This document shows, piece after piece, positions 37,077 to 48,049 of a DNA stretch of 64,000 nucleotides (positions within the stretch are counted from its first letter, which is position 1; every line of letters starts with the position of its first letter). Location: the NCBI GenBank assembly GCA_014706295.1, contig JACSVZ010000008.1, positions 1,595,338-1,659,337 on the forward strand. The letters are read 5' to 3'. Made by a program: the position numbers and the translations under genes. Origin of the DNA: Lycocorax pyrrhopterus obiensis (lineage: Eukaryota; Chordata; Aves; Passeriformes; Paradisaeidae). The notes under the pieces are model-generated. The model was not told the DNA's origin. It worked only from the letters and a program-made list of their open reading frames with translations, and made no database searches.

Positions 37077-38089
37077 TGTGGCAAGGTTCTGGTAGAGAGG
37101 GGTTATAGGGGTGGATGCTCTGAGGAGCTGCTGGAAGCTCCAACAGACCCAACTCTGGGGAATCCAGGACCCTCTGCTGGCCAAGGCAGAGATGGTGGTG
37201 ACGCCTCTGGGATAACTGATTTAAGAAGAAAAAAAAGTCATTGTGCAGTGGCCAGAGAAGAGCAGGGTGAGAACATGGAAGAGGAACAGCTCTGCAGACA
37301 CCCAGGGCAGGGCAGGAGGAGGGGCAGGAACTGCTCCAGGCACCGGAGCTGGGATTGCCCCGAGATTCCATGGGGGAGACCACGGGGAGGCAGCTGTGCC
37401 CCTGGAGCCCATGGAGGCTGCAGAGATCCACCTGCAGCTCCTGCAGGAGCCCACACCAGAGCAGGGGGATGCTGAGAGAGCTGGGAAGCCCACACTGGAG
37501 CAGGAACTTGTGGCTCCATGGAGAGAGAAGCGCACACTAGAGCAGGTTTGCTGTTAGGACTTGTGACCTCTGGGGGACCCCCACTGGAGCAGCCTGTTCC
37601 CGAAGGACTGACCCCATGGAAGTGGATCCACACTGGAGCAGCTCACGAAGAGCTGCAGCCCATGGGATGGACTCACACTGGAGCAGCTCATGGAGGACTG
37701 TCTCCTGTGGGATGGACCCCACGCTGGAGCAGGGGAACGACTCAGAGTCCTCTCTCTGAGGAGGAAGCAGCAGCACAAACAACATGAACCCCCATTCCCG
37801 TTTCCCTGTGCCACTGGAGGAATGGAGGGAGAGCCCAGGAAGGAGGGAGGGGTGGTGGAAGATGGTCTTTAAATTTGTTTTACTTCCCATTATCCTGCTC
37901 TGATTTTGTGGGTAATAAAATCAATCCATTTCCCCAAGTTGTTTTGCCCATGACAATGTTTGGTGAGGGATCTCCCTCTGTCCTTATCTCAACTCCTGAG
38001 TCTTTCCTTATATTTTCCTTCCCTGTCCAGCTGAGGAGGGCAGGGACAGAGCAGCTTTGGTGGCATCCGAGCAGGGTTAAACCACAACA
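37077..38089 (+). mobile_element. ERVL-type LTR, about 1 kb, with internal minisatellite
   Basis: Starts TGTGGCAAGGTTCTGGTAG and ends TTAAACCACAACA, a layout known from avian ERVL LTRs. A TATA-like AACTGATTTAAGAAG lies near 37217 and a polyadenylation signal AATAAAATC near 37914. The 37452-37735 part is a run of about seven diverged 39-49 bp units, each with a (C)ACTGGAGCAG core. No clear 5-bp duplication was found, so the termini are less certain than for the smaller LTRs. The open frames across it are not genes. Confidence 0.75.
37452..37735. repeat. About 45-bp minisatellite inside the ERVL-type LTR
   Basis: CACACTGGAGCAG-like cores at 37452, 37491, 37533, 37580, 37629, 37674 and 37720, with diverged spacers. 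Confidence 0.85.
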
Positions 38090-39137
38090 CCTAACTGAAA
38101 AAATCCCCACACCAGGGAAGTCTTCTTCCTTTGAATGCCTTTGAAATAAAAAAAAAAAAACCCAAGCAAATAGAGCAAATAAAATCCAAAAGCTGACTTT
38201 AAGTAGGTTTGACTCTAATAGCTGGTTTCATGTTGGATGGAAAGGGATCAGGTTGGATGTGTTACCAGCTGAAATATGTAAATGGGATTTAAATGACATT
38301 GTACCTGCCTGGGGAATTAATTTTGGGATTTTAGGCAAACTGCAACAAGGCATCCGGTGACATCACCGGTTTTCCGTGGGCACTAATGGAATTGTTCACA
38401 GAAAGCAGAGCTGGATGACAAGCAGCAGGTGAATGAGCTTCGGGAGCAGTGGTTTTGTAATTGTAGAAATATTAATTTTTTTTCCTAAAAAGACACTGTT
38501 GCTTCCTGAGAAAAACTAGTTAAAAAGCAAAACTCCTCCATGAAATGTCCCTGACTGCTTGGATCGAACATTTGTGTCCTCAGAAGGGTTTGGCACGGTA
38601 CCAGCCAGGAACTTTGAGTGAGTCCTGCCCCTCCTCCAGCAGGAGCCTGTCACCCAGCAGGGAGTACATCCAGAAGAGCTGCAAATCAAGGGAATTGTGC
38701 AAAGACACAAGGAAGCCTGGCAAAGCAGTCACACCCACTGTTTCCTGGCATGGAAAAGGCCTGGAGATTTAATGGCTTGGTTGCGCTGCCTTGTTTCATC
38801 CATTTGTTTGTAAAATGAAAGCCAAGGAGCTTATCCAGCCTTATTTGTAATCCTGGCAAGTCCAGCTCTTAACCCTTTCCAGCTGCTGGCACCAGAAGCT
38901 TTGGTCAACTGAGTTGCTGGACAATCTTAAAAAGAATGGTGCCCTACCACTGACAGAAAACAGGAACTGCAGAAAGCAGCTACAGGCAGGTAAGGGACAG
39001 TGACAAAAACCCCACACCAGGCAGAGGGAACACGCTCAAGCTACAGAGCGTGCCCACATTTCACCCTGAGAACAACTCACACACACCTGCAGCTGCAAAG
39101 TTCCAGGGGAAAAAAAATCTGGTATGGAATCATAAGA

Positions 39138-39292
39138 GTCACGGAATCGATGAGGTTGGAAAAGATCTCCAAGATGATCAAGCCCAAACTGACTGAACCT
39201 CACACCAGAGCACCAAGTGCCACGCCCAGGCCTTCCTTGGACACCTCCAGGGATGGGGACTCCAAACCTCCCCGGGCAGCCCCTGCCAGTGG
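39138..39292 (-). mobile_element. CR1 LINE, short 3' end
   Basis: TCACGGAATCGATGAGGTTG to CTCCCCGGGCAGCCCCTGCC. Confidence 0.85.
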
Positions 39293-40706
39293 GATTGAGG
39301 GAGGAAAGGAGATAAAGAGATAGCAGGGGGTGGAGCTCTTAAAGTGGATTTTGTTGTTGCAGCGAGTAACAAGACCTTCAAGAGGTGTTCAACAGCACAG
39401 CACAGGGACAACTCTAAAGGAGCCCTCCACGGTTTATCTGGGGTGGTTTTCCCAGAGCTGAGCTTCACACACCGTATCTCAGCTCACATACAACTACTTT
39501 CTGCTAAGCAGCATGCCATGATTAACAGGATTTCCTTTCAAAACCCCAACTATCACCTTCGGAATGTTGGAATTAATCTGCTGGCCACTTAATCCTGGGG
39601 CAAAGCGAATGAATCTCTCTCTAGATGAAAGGAAGAGGAAGGAGCTTTTCAGTGTCCTTTTTTTTACACCCCCGAGAATATTTCAGGAGCATAACACAGC
39701 CTGAACCAACCTGCAAGTCTTTAATTTACATCTTCAGATTTCCCAGCTGGAAGTCTGAGATCAAAACCACCGAACTTGCAGCTGTGAGAGCAGTTCACGA
39801 GGTACAAACCCACAAGTATTAAGATGAATTACCAAAAAAACTGTAACCAGATTTTTCATGGAGAAGGTGTAGACTTATTATAATAATTATAACATTATAA
39901 TTACTCCATGTTGCCACTAAATCGTACAAAGGCTGTAAACTTCCTCAGTATTTTGGGGTGTGTGGGGAAGTTCTGAGTAAATCCTGAGCAGGAAGGCAAA
40001 GCTTGTAAGGTGAAGAAGCTAAAAAGATCACGGGATAGAAAAAATAAACGAGATTTTCTTCTGTCACAATGAACACAGGTCCAAATCCCAGAATTTGCAC
40101 GATCACTCCGTAGCCACATGTCAGAGATGTCTCTGTTTCAATCTCAAAGCCTTCTAGAATAGCCCAGGCAATGCATCCGTGCTTTCTCATTAATTATTAG
40201 AGACATTATTTTCGATCTGCCCTTATACACAAGGTCAGATGTGCAGAGATTTCTCCCCCACCTGTGCTGTTATTCCACGGCAGAGCTGCTGCATTCTCAG
40301 GTACCTTGCACAGTCCAGCTGCAAACTTTCAGGAAAAATAATTCCATTGCCTCTGCTTGATCAATAAACACATATCCTTAAATAGTCCACTGTTTCATAA
40401 TATGAAAATTGAAAAAAAATCACCAGGTGTGAGCAGCAGTTGGTGGGGTTGGTTGTGGGGTCACGGATCAGTGCAAACATGGAAGACCTGGAGATAGCTC
40501 CTGATAAAAAAATCGTTATTTTTGAAAGAAAAGTGGCACTTTTCCAGATTTTTCTGGAGAGCTGGACAGTCAGTTGTGGAAAAGGGCTGGATGAAGTACA
40601 AATCACTACTACAGCTTCCACATCTGGGAGACTGGAAGAAGAGGAGCAGGTATTTCATAGCACAGAGAAGAAAGAGAAGATGAGTACCTGTTTTCGTAGG
40701 TTACAG

Positions 40707-41257
40707 TGTAAGGTGTGACCAGGAGGATGTATTCTATCACCATCTCCATAGGCTGTTAAAGCAGATGGGGCAGGGTTCCTTATCTCCTCCATGACTCATC
40801 CCTGATAACTCCCTCTGGGGACTGTCTCTGCTAATGGGCCAGCAAGTCTCACTGCCTGACTCCTAAAATTACACCATCCCATTGTGAGATGCTCCGCCCA
40901 GGGGGAGGAACCAAGCATTCCCGCCTGGATATAATCTGAGGTTTGGAATGCCACAGGGGCAGTATCCACTGGGTTCCCAGAGGACAAGAGCTCCATAATC
41001 ACCCCTGGACCTCCAGAGAAGGACCAGACTTCACTATAGGATCACCACTTAGACAGAATCACATCCATCACTCCAACAGGACTGCAGCCACCATCTTATC
41101 AGACTGCTGCCACCACCCTGACCAACAGGGTGTGAGGCTGTATCCTGACTCTGTCAGGTTAAACCAGTGTTTCTGTATTACTGCTTTTATCTTAATTTTC
41201 CTATTAAATTGTAATTCTGACTTTGGATCTCCTGCTGGTTCCTATCAAACTAGTACA
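40707..41257 (+). mobile_element. Solo LTR-like element, plus strand
   Basis: About 551 bp, beginning TGTAAGGTGTGACC and ending AAACTAGTACA, with a TATA-like GATATAATC near 40927 and ATTAAATTG near 41205 followed by a T-rich stretch. This layout fits a solo LTR. No matching flanking duplication is visible, so the borders are approximate. It ends about 220 bp from the donor side of exon 4, antisense to PCDH15. Confidence 0.6.
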
Positions 41258-41474
41258 TCTGTGAATACACAAAATCTGGGCTGTTAAAAAACGACACAAA
41301 GCAGCGAAATCCCTTTGTCCGTGATCAAAGGCAGCGACCCACAGGCTTCACCCACACCAACCAAAGCAAAGCTGTCCCAGATTTCAGGTATTTTTGGTCA
41401 AGATCTATGAAAAACACACAACAATCAGACCACATGGAGGTGGCCAGTGCTGTCCAGACCTCCAGGACACTCAC

Positions 41475-41568
41475 CCCGTCGGGTCTGCCGTCCGAGGCCG
41501 TGACGATGAGGATGTAGCGGTCAGTGCTCTCTCTGTCCAGGGGCTTTCCCAAGGCCAGCAGGCCGGAG
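41475..41568 (-). CDS. PCDH15: PCDH15 internal exon 4 of 8 (EC6, second half)
   Basis: The acceptor is GTTCCCAG|C and the donor GGG|GTGAGT. The 94 nt give one base that completes the serine codon of the previous exon and 31 codons, [18 protein letters not shown] followed by [13 protein letters not shown], ending in phase 0. It supplies the LDRE motif and the AxDG motif of EC6, two of the standard cadherin calcium-binding sites, followed by the loop that leads into the last EC6 strand. The peptide differs from the recalled mammalian stretch at only a few positions. It lies in the 0.2 kb just upstream (genomic right) of an LTR at 40707-41257 that is antisense to the gene. Confidence 0.96.
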
Positions 41569-42115
41569 CTGGGAACGGAACAAAAGCAGGACATGTTACC
41601 AGGGCAGCTGGGAGAGGTCTGCGAGCACCTGAGCTCCACCAACCACCTCGCTCATACCACGGCTTCCCTTTGTAGGAGCTTTTAGGCTTTCTGAGGGTGA
41701 AGGCCAAGAAAAACCATGAGCCGATTCCTAATGCTCTCCACTTGGATACAGGAATAATCCTGGATCAAAGTATCAGCCTAGTGAGACTACAAAAGCTACA
41801 GCTGCACTGAACACAGCACCCTGATTTGTTCCTGCTGCACTTTAGCTATTTATTTGATTATCAAAATCTATTTATTTAGTATTTTTACTATTAGTGCTGC
41901 AATAGATGAGAAGAGAGAATGACAATCACTGAGGAGTCCTGATATCCAGCAGGACTGAGCAGGAAACTCTGGGAATACAACACACACAGACTTCAGGGTG
42001 AGTCTCCTCAGGGAGAGGCTACAGGGGGAAGTCACACATTGTATAACTTCAGAGTAAGTGCTGCAAGTATCCCCTAATAATGAAATATTGCTGTAGGCAC
42101 AAGGGTGGTGGAAAA

Positions 42116-42262
42116 CAAATCCCAGAGTGGTTTGGGTTGGGAGGAACCTTAAATCCCATCCTGTGCCATCCCCTGCTATGGGCAGGGACACCTTCCACTA
42201 TCCCAGGCTGCTCCAAGCCCCATCCAACGTGGCCATGGACAATTCCAGGGAGTTGGGATCTT
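42116..42262 (-). mobile_element. CR1 LINE, short 3' end
   Basis: CAAATCCCAGAGTGGTTTGG to GGACAATTCCAGGGAG. Confidence 0.85.
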
Positions 42263-43350
42263 GTGATTATTGAAGCCCATTTTAAAAGGACAACAAAAGA
42301 AGGGTTCATTGGAAGCCACATAAAACAAGGTTTGAAAACATTGCAAATTCCTGTGACTGCTGACAAATAAAATATTTGGATTTCTTCCTCTGATCTAACT
42401 CCCTCCTGCAGCTGTCTGGAAGCCACCCAGAGTCATTACTTTTGCGTTAGGAAGGATAAGGAAGGCCCAGTGTGGACAATCTCTGTTCAACTCTGCTCAA
42501 CTGAGCTGGCACCAGAGCCCTGAGCTTTCCCAAAGCTCCACATTTCATCTCCAGGATTTTGCCTGCTGGAACCTGAACAAGGCTGTGAGAAAGTGACACC
42601 TCCCCTAAATCCACAGGGTGTTTAAGAACTATGGATCCAGGATGACAGTGATCCTGGGCAGCTTCTCCCATGGAATCCCACCAAATATCTTAAGAAAGGT
42701 GGAACACCACAAGATTTTGCAGCCCAAAACCCACACCAGGTAAGATCTGGAGATCCTGTGACTTCCCATGTGCTATTCCATTGCCAATGGAGGGGTCAGA
42801 CACAAACACGGGTCAGGCAAAGCTCTAAATTTTATTTGCTGTACCCACATTTGATCTTCAGGACCCAGAACATGAACAGGGACTTGTGCAGAGGTTTTAC
42901 TAAAACAGAAAATCCAAACCAAAGCACAGATTCCCACCAAACTGGGAGGTGTTCCTGGCTGGACTCCTCCAGAACACTTGGATGTGTTACACCTGGACCT
43001 AATCATGGGTTTTTCCCCTAAAATATAAAATTTCTGCAGGGTTCCTGCTCTAATTTCCTACTCTCAGCAAACTGAGTTCCAGGTCAAGACTTTTTCCAAC
43101 AGAAACAAATCCCAACACTTCCTGGGGAGCTGTTCCTTCCAATAAATACCACAGAAATTGGTGGAAACTGGGAGTGGGAGCACGATTCTCCCCTAGGATT
43201 GAAAGGTTGGTGGGAAAAATAATATTTCAAGAATATTTCAGGAGATGCTCCATTCAATCTGCCTTGTGGTTATCCAAGGAAAACCTGGGCTCCTGGTCCT
43301 GTTGAGCTTCCTGAAAATAGAAAATTTTCATTGGATCTAAAATACTTCCC

Positions 43351-43740
43351 TGTTGGGGTGCACTGTGTGCTGGAAGAGAGATAGGCCCTGCGGGCCGCAG
43401 AGAGAGCCTCTTTCTTGGACCCAGAGGTGACCCTGGGAGTGCATCCAGGTCACTGGGGATGGGCTGAGAGAGGATTGTGGGTTTGTGGACAGTGCTGGAC
43501 CTATGAGATGTGATAATTGTAGTTTGTGACCTTATAGGGTATTGTTTACCTGTTACCATAACAGGCAATGTCTGTGCACTACCCCAGGTGATTGGGGGAC
43601 ACTGAGGTGAACATCTTTCCTGTTTATATGATGTGATATCCTGTTGGGTGCTGGTATTTAGGGGAATTCGGGGTGCACAATAAATGCTTTGCACTTTTCC
43701 ATCTTGTGTGTGAAGTCCATGCCCTTGTGTGATTCCTGCA
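43351..43740 (+). mobile_element. Solo LTR, family 1 (ERVK-like), copy A
   Basis: 390 bp beginning TGTTGGGGTGCACTGTG and ending TGTGATTCCTGCA, with a perfect 6-bp target-site duplication CTTCCC on both sides (43345-43350 and 43741-43746). AATAAA occurs at 43679-43684, about 55 bp before the 3' end, as expected for an R-U5 boundary. Antisense to PCDH15. No gag, pol or env remnants are next to it. Confidence 0.93.
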
Positions 43741-43980
43741 CTTCCCTGGAAGTTGGTAAAAACCAGTGGGAAATGAATTTGGTGTATGGTTTTTAACCCA
43801 GTGAATGTGGGGCTGACACGTTGTGGATCCTGGAGAGAGGAGAACGGGATCTCTGGCACCCTCCTTCTCCTCCCGGAGCAGGACTGCAGATGCTGAGGAT
43901 TCCTGCTCCGGGGAAAATGAGGCTCCAAAGGGAAAGGGCAAAGTGCAACACCATAAAAAGGGACAGACCTGAGAGGGTTT

Positions 43981-44830
43981 CTACATATATTCATATATTA
44001 TTTTATGTAGATAACTACATTTTATTAAAAATATATCTATTTCTATACATTCTCTAGATAATCACATATTATAATAATATAATATTTATATACATTTAAA
44101 ATAATAAACACACAGTAATAAATACTATATAATAATAATATATCAATAATATACATATCTAATAAATAATATAGAAATATATAATATGAATATAAATAAA
44201 TATACAAACAATAATATAAACATATATAATAATAAATAATATAGAATTTATATATCATATATAATAAATATAAAATATTTAATATAAATAGAAATATTAT
44301 TAATATATAGTCTATAATAATAAATAATCGATAATCTATAGATGATATAAATATATAATTAATACAAAAATATACAATATGAATATAAATGATAATATAA
44401 ATATAAATAACAATATAAATATAAATAACAGTATAAATATAAATAAATATATAAATAATATATGTAATATATAATATAAAATAATAAATAATATGTATTT
44501 GTATACATTTTAAAATATAGCTAAATATTATTATTTAAAACATATCTATAATTGTTATATATATTATATTATGATGCATATAGCTATAGTTATTATACAA
44601 TTTATATTATAACAATATATAAATAAATATAATATATATAGTTATAATATAATATCTAAAAATATATGTTTAACATATATTTTATTTAAATATACATATA
44701 TTTAATATATATAAATATATATAAATATATAAAAAGATTTATATCTTCTATAAATAGAATATCTATAGTTATTTAAATACAATACTTATGTATCATTAAT
44801 CCATACATGAGTACGAATATTTATATGATT
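43981..44830. repeat. A/T-only low-complexity block
   Basis: 850 bp that is almost entirely A and T, built of TAAATATA, ATAATA and ATATAAAT pieces with rare single G or C. A looser A/T-rich zone continues to about 45350. It starts 240 bp right of the solo LTR at 43351-43740. A minus-strand open frame of Ile/Tyr codons is only composition. Confidence 0.95.
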
Positions 44831-46389
44831 ATCCAGAGACAAACATTAAAATTCCATATGTAGGTCAAATAAAGCAGATGATCCATATTTTATATCTGCC
44901 AACATACAGATATTAAAATATATTATAGCTGCAAGTTCAGTAACTTGCTTGGTGTCATAATTGGGTTACTAATCCTAATTAGATTATTGAGACTTTAATT
45001 CCATTAAGGAAAATTCTTAGTTTGGCAGACAGACGTGGCCCACAAGAAGGCAAATCAATCAGCCATCATAATATATAAAGATTTGAATAGAAATAAATAT
45101 ATTTACTAAATGAAATTTATTTAATAATTTAATTATATTTAATAAATTTAATTAAATCTATCTAATGTATTATTTTTATATAGAAATATCTAGTTTTCAG
45201 CACTTGTTCAAGACACTGCAATAAAATATGAACAAAAAAAATTTTAGGGGAGGGAAGGAAGAGTAAATAAAACATAAGAGACTTAAGTGGTAAATTATTA
45301 ATTAAAAATATATATCAAAGTAGAGCTGAGAATAAAATATTGACATCAAACACTGACCTGCATAAATCCATGTGCACTTCTCCAATATTTTCTACCACAT
45401 CCCCTTTTTTATCTCCTTCTACCCCTGGAAAAATTACCCTTGACTGTCTGCTTCAATATATGAACCTGGTTCACAAGACAGGCTAAACCATAAATATGCT
45501 GAATTATAATCACCCTAAATTATACATCCTCAATTATCAATAGCCGGTGTTTTCCTCCAGGATCCCGATTCCTTTAACACTCCAGCTTTCCAGCCTCACC
45601 CTTTCCAGGGAACCTGAAGAGGTAGGGAATTACCGGAGGTGGTGCTCAGGTTCCAGAGTCAGAGAAAGGAGAACAAAACCATTTCCCAATCCTCGGATTG
45701 AGGAGGAAAAACGGAGATGTAAAAGTGGGATTATCCAGTCCTCGTGCTGCCAGGCAGGAATTACACAGGGATTAACCGGATGCTCCAAGAAGGAGAATCC
45801 AGAAAAAGGGAGAGAGAATCCTGGTCGTGGGTTCTGCCTTGGCCTCCAAGCATCCAAAACTGAGAAATATTCCTGTAGCCTTACACCCCTCACATTAAGG
45901 ATGTTTACTTAATATTAATCCTCCTTTAATTGATCAACGTATTTCAGTATCCAAGGGGGAAAAAAAAAGGCAAAAGGCTGAAGGAAACTTGGCACAAAGC
46001 CCTTTCCAAAGGAACAGGAAGGGGAAAACACTTCCAGGAACTCTTTACCATGAGGTGCAGGAGCAGAGCCGAGCACTGAACCCCAAACGAGCCCAGACTT
46101 GTGGGGGCTGCGAGGCTGGGCAGGGTCAGGCCCCCCAAGGGTCCCAGAGGATGGGGATGGAGGGCTGGAGCAGGAATTCCAGCTGGGAATTCATTCACAC
46201 ACCACCTTGAACTGCTTGGCTTCTGGGTATGGCCACGCTGCTCGCATCCCAAGCTGGACAACACAGGGATCTGGATTCCAGAGGATCTCCATGCCAGGAG
46301 CTGGCCTGGATTTCCACAGGTTTTTTCAAGCCTCTCTGGTGTGGAGAACTGCCAGGAATTTTATGGTGGGCTGTGAAGGGACTATTGAA

Positions 46390-46945
46390 ACAGCAACTCA
46401 CTGAGTGACCCCTTTGGAGCACCTCTCATGGAGCCAGGCTGGATTATCTTGGTTAAAACCAAAAAATGGTGCTTTACTACCACTGTGACCCTCTCTTCAG
46501 AGCACCTCTCATGAAGCCAGGTGGGATTATCTTGGTTAAAACCAAAAAATGGTGCTTTACTACCACTGTAACGCCCCCTTTGGAACATCTCTCATGTAGC
46601 CAGGTGGGATTATTCAAGTTAAAATCAAAAAATGGTGCTTTACTACCATTATAACCCCTCTTCAGAGCATCTCTCATGGAGCCAGGTGGGATTATCACAT
46701 TTTAAGTAAAAAAATGGTGCTTTACTCACACTGTGACCCCCTTTTGGAACATCTCTCATGTAGCCAGGCTGGATTATCTTGGTTAAAACCAAAAAACGGT
46801 GCTTTACTACCACTGCAACCCCCCTTTGGAGCATCTCTCACGGAGCCAGGTGGGATTATTCATGTTTAAAGTACAAAAATGGTGCTTTACCACCCCTGTA
46901 ACCCCTCTTTGGAGCATGTCTCATGTAGCTCTTGTAGATTATCCA
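46390..46945. repeat. 83-bp minisatellite, 6.5 copies
   Basis: The marker GGTGCTTTAC recurs with gctttac at 46471, 46554, 46637, 46719, 46801 and 46884, a spacing of 82 or 83. Each unit carries CTCATG.AGCCAGG.GGATTAT and an A-run. Copies differ by about 10-20 percent; neighbours alternate between CTTGGTTAAAACC and CATGTTTAA variants, suggesting higher-order units. Confidence 0.95.
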
Positions 46946-47969
46946 AGTTCTAAAGGTGCCAGAGGAGGTCAGGCTGAGTTTCTCCGTGTTAAGCAGAGGG
47001 TTGCTTGCATCACTTGGGCAGGAATCTGTACAAAACTCCAATCCCAAGCCATGGATAACACCAGCAGCCCAACATCAATCCCTGCTCTGGCCACCCCAGT
47101 GAGGGAAAGTGTCCCCTCTCCAAGCTGTCCCCTCCCTCACCTGCCAAGTCTTTATCAATCCTGCTGGATGAGAGCACCAGCACCTCCTGGGATCATCAAG
47201 GCTTTATTCCCATCGTTTCCTGAAGGATTTGATTCTCCATGGATGGGAGATTTATCAGGCAGAGCTCACTCAGAATAGACAAAGCTGTCTCAGGAGGTTT
47301 GGGTGTTTAGGTTCACACCAAATCAGAATTATTTTGCACCAGGAATGAACAAATTAATTCCTTTTGTCCCATTATTTACTGTGGGAAGGCAGCTCACCAC
47401 CCTCCCTCCCTTACTTCGGCAAGGAAAAGGATACTTTGGATTGCAAATAATAATTAATAACAGGTAAATAACACCTAATAATGGGTAAAATAAAGAAAAG
47501 GGTGCTGGGCTAGGCACAGACCAATCTGGTGTTTATAATTTCATAACAAACCCTCGCTTTCTCACTCTATTTATGTTGGAATTCAATCTAAGGAAAATAC
47601 AGTTTTTAAACAATGCTCAAGAGGCTTTTCACTACAGGCTAAACTGTAACAAGTCAGGAAATTAAAGTGAAAATTGTCCCTGACTTAGTCAGGAGCTGAC
47701 AGGTAAAAGGGTTTTAATTAATCCCTGGCCACTCTTTCAAATAGGATCTTTCCACCTCAGTGAGCTTCCCCTACCCGAAGCGTTTAAAATAAACAAACAG
47801 TGGCCGGTGACAACCCCAGAGTGGAATTTGGCTCCCAGAGCTCTCATCAACGGCTGAGAGCCCCTCGAAGGGGCAGCTGAAGGTGTCTGAGCACAACCCT
47901 TTTCCCTCAGCTCCCACATTCCCTGGACTGACAAGTTCCAAGTCTGTTTTCCAAGGGTTTCCCACTTAC

Positions 47970-48049
47970 CTTTGAGAGAGATTAAAAACTTGCTGAGGAT
48001 CTCCGTTCTGAATGAGGTATTTGATGGGGTCGCCCTCTCTATCGAAAGC
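47970..48049 (-). CDS. PCDH15: PCDH15 internal exon 3 of 8 (EC6, first half)
   Basis: A short 80-nt exon: CCTAAAG| acceptor, 26 codons beginning [18 protein letters not shown] and ending QVFNLSQ, then AG in phase 2 and a consensus donor |GTAAGT. It carries the EC6 calcium motif that reads ATDREGD in the recalled mammalian protein; here the second residue is phenylalanine (GCT TTC GAT), a change next to a calcium-binding aspartate. The phase-2 end joins the C at the start of the next exon to give a serine codon, so the two exons read through as [13 protein letters not shown]. Too short and too diverged at its ends to be obvious from open frames alone; placed by similarity plus splice sites and phase. 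Confidence 0.93.

Larger units (their letters stand above)
28088..41474 (-). other. PCDH15: PCDH15 intron between exons 4 and 5
   Basis: 13.4 kb, the longest intron here. CR1 pieces lie at 28868-29353, 31131-31316, 31318-31606, 32866-33212, 33977-34180, 36008-36262 and 39138-39292; LTRs at 37077-38089 and 40707-41257. The stretches 29354-31130, 31607-32865, 34181-36007 and 39293-40706 contain no feature I recognise, apart from a conserved-looking A/T-rich block near 32180-32440. Confidence 0.85.
41569..47969 (-). other. PCDH15: PCDH15 intron between exons 3 and 4
   Basis: 6.4 kb with a CR1 piece (42116-42262), a solo LTR (43351-43740), an A/T block (43981-44830, with looser A/T-rich sequence to about 45350) and an 83-bp minisatellite (46390-46945). 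Nothing is recognised in 42263-43350, 45351-46389 or 46946-47969. Confidence 0.85.

Noticed and set aside
37074..37787. Glu/Gly-rich open frames
   Set aside because: Part of the ERVL-type LTR and its internal minisatellite.
40707..41257. A target-site duplication for this LTR
   Set aside because: Flanks TACAG and TCTGT do not match; ends may be diverged or misplaced.
43254..43994. 246-codon minus-strand open frame
   Set aside because: It runs antisense through the solo LTR 43351-43740; the same peptide appears from the LTR copy at 59012-59397.
44043..44258. Tyr/Ile-rich minus-strand open frame
   Set aside because: Pure A/T composition effect.
46390..46945. CRISPR-like array of 83-bp units
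   Set aside because: The whole unit is repeated without unique spacers, and this is an animal genome; it is a minisatellite.
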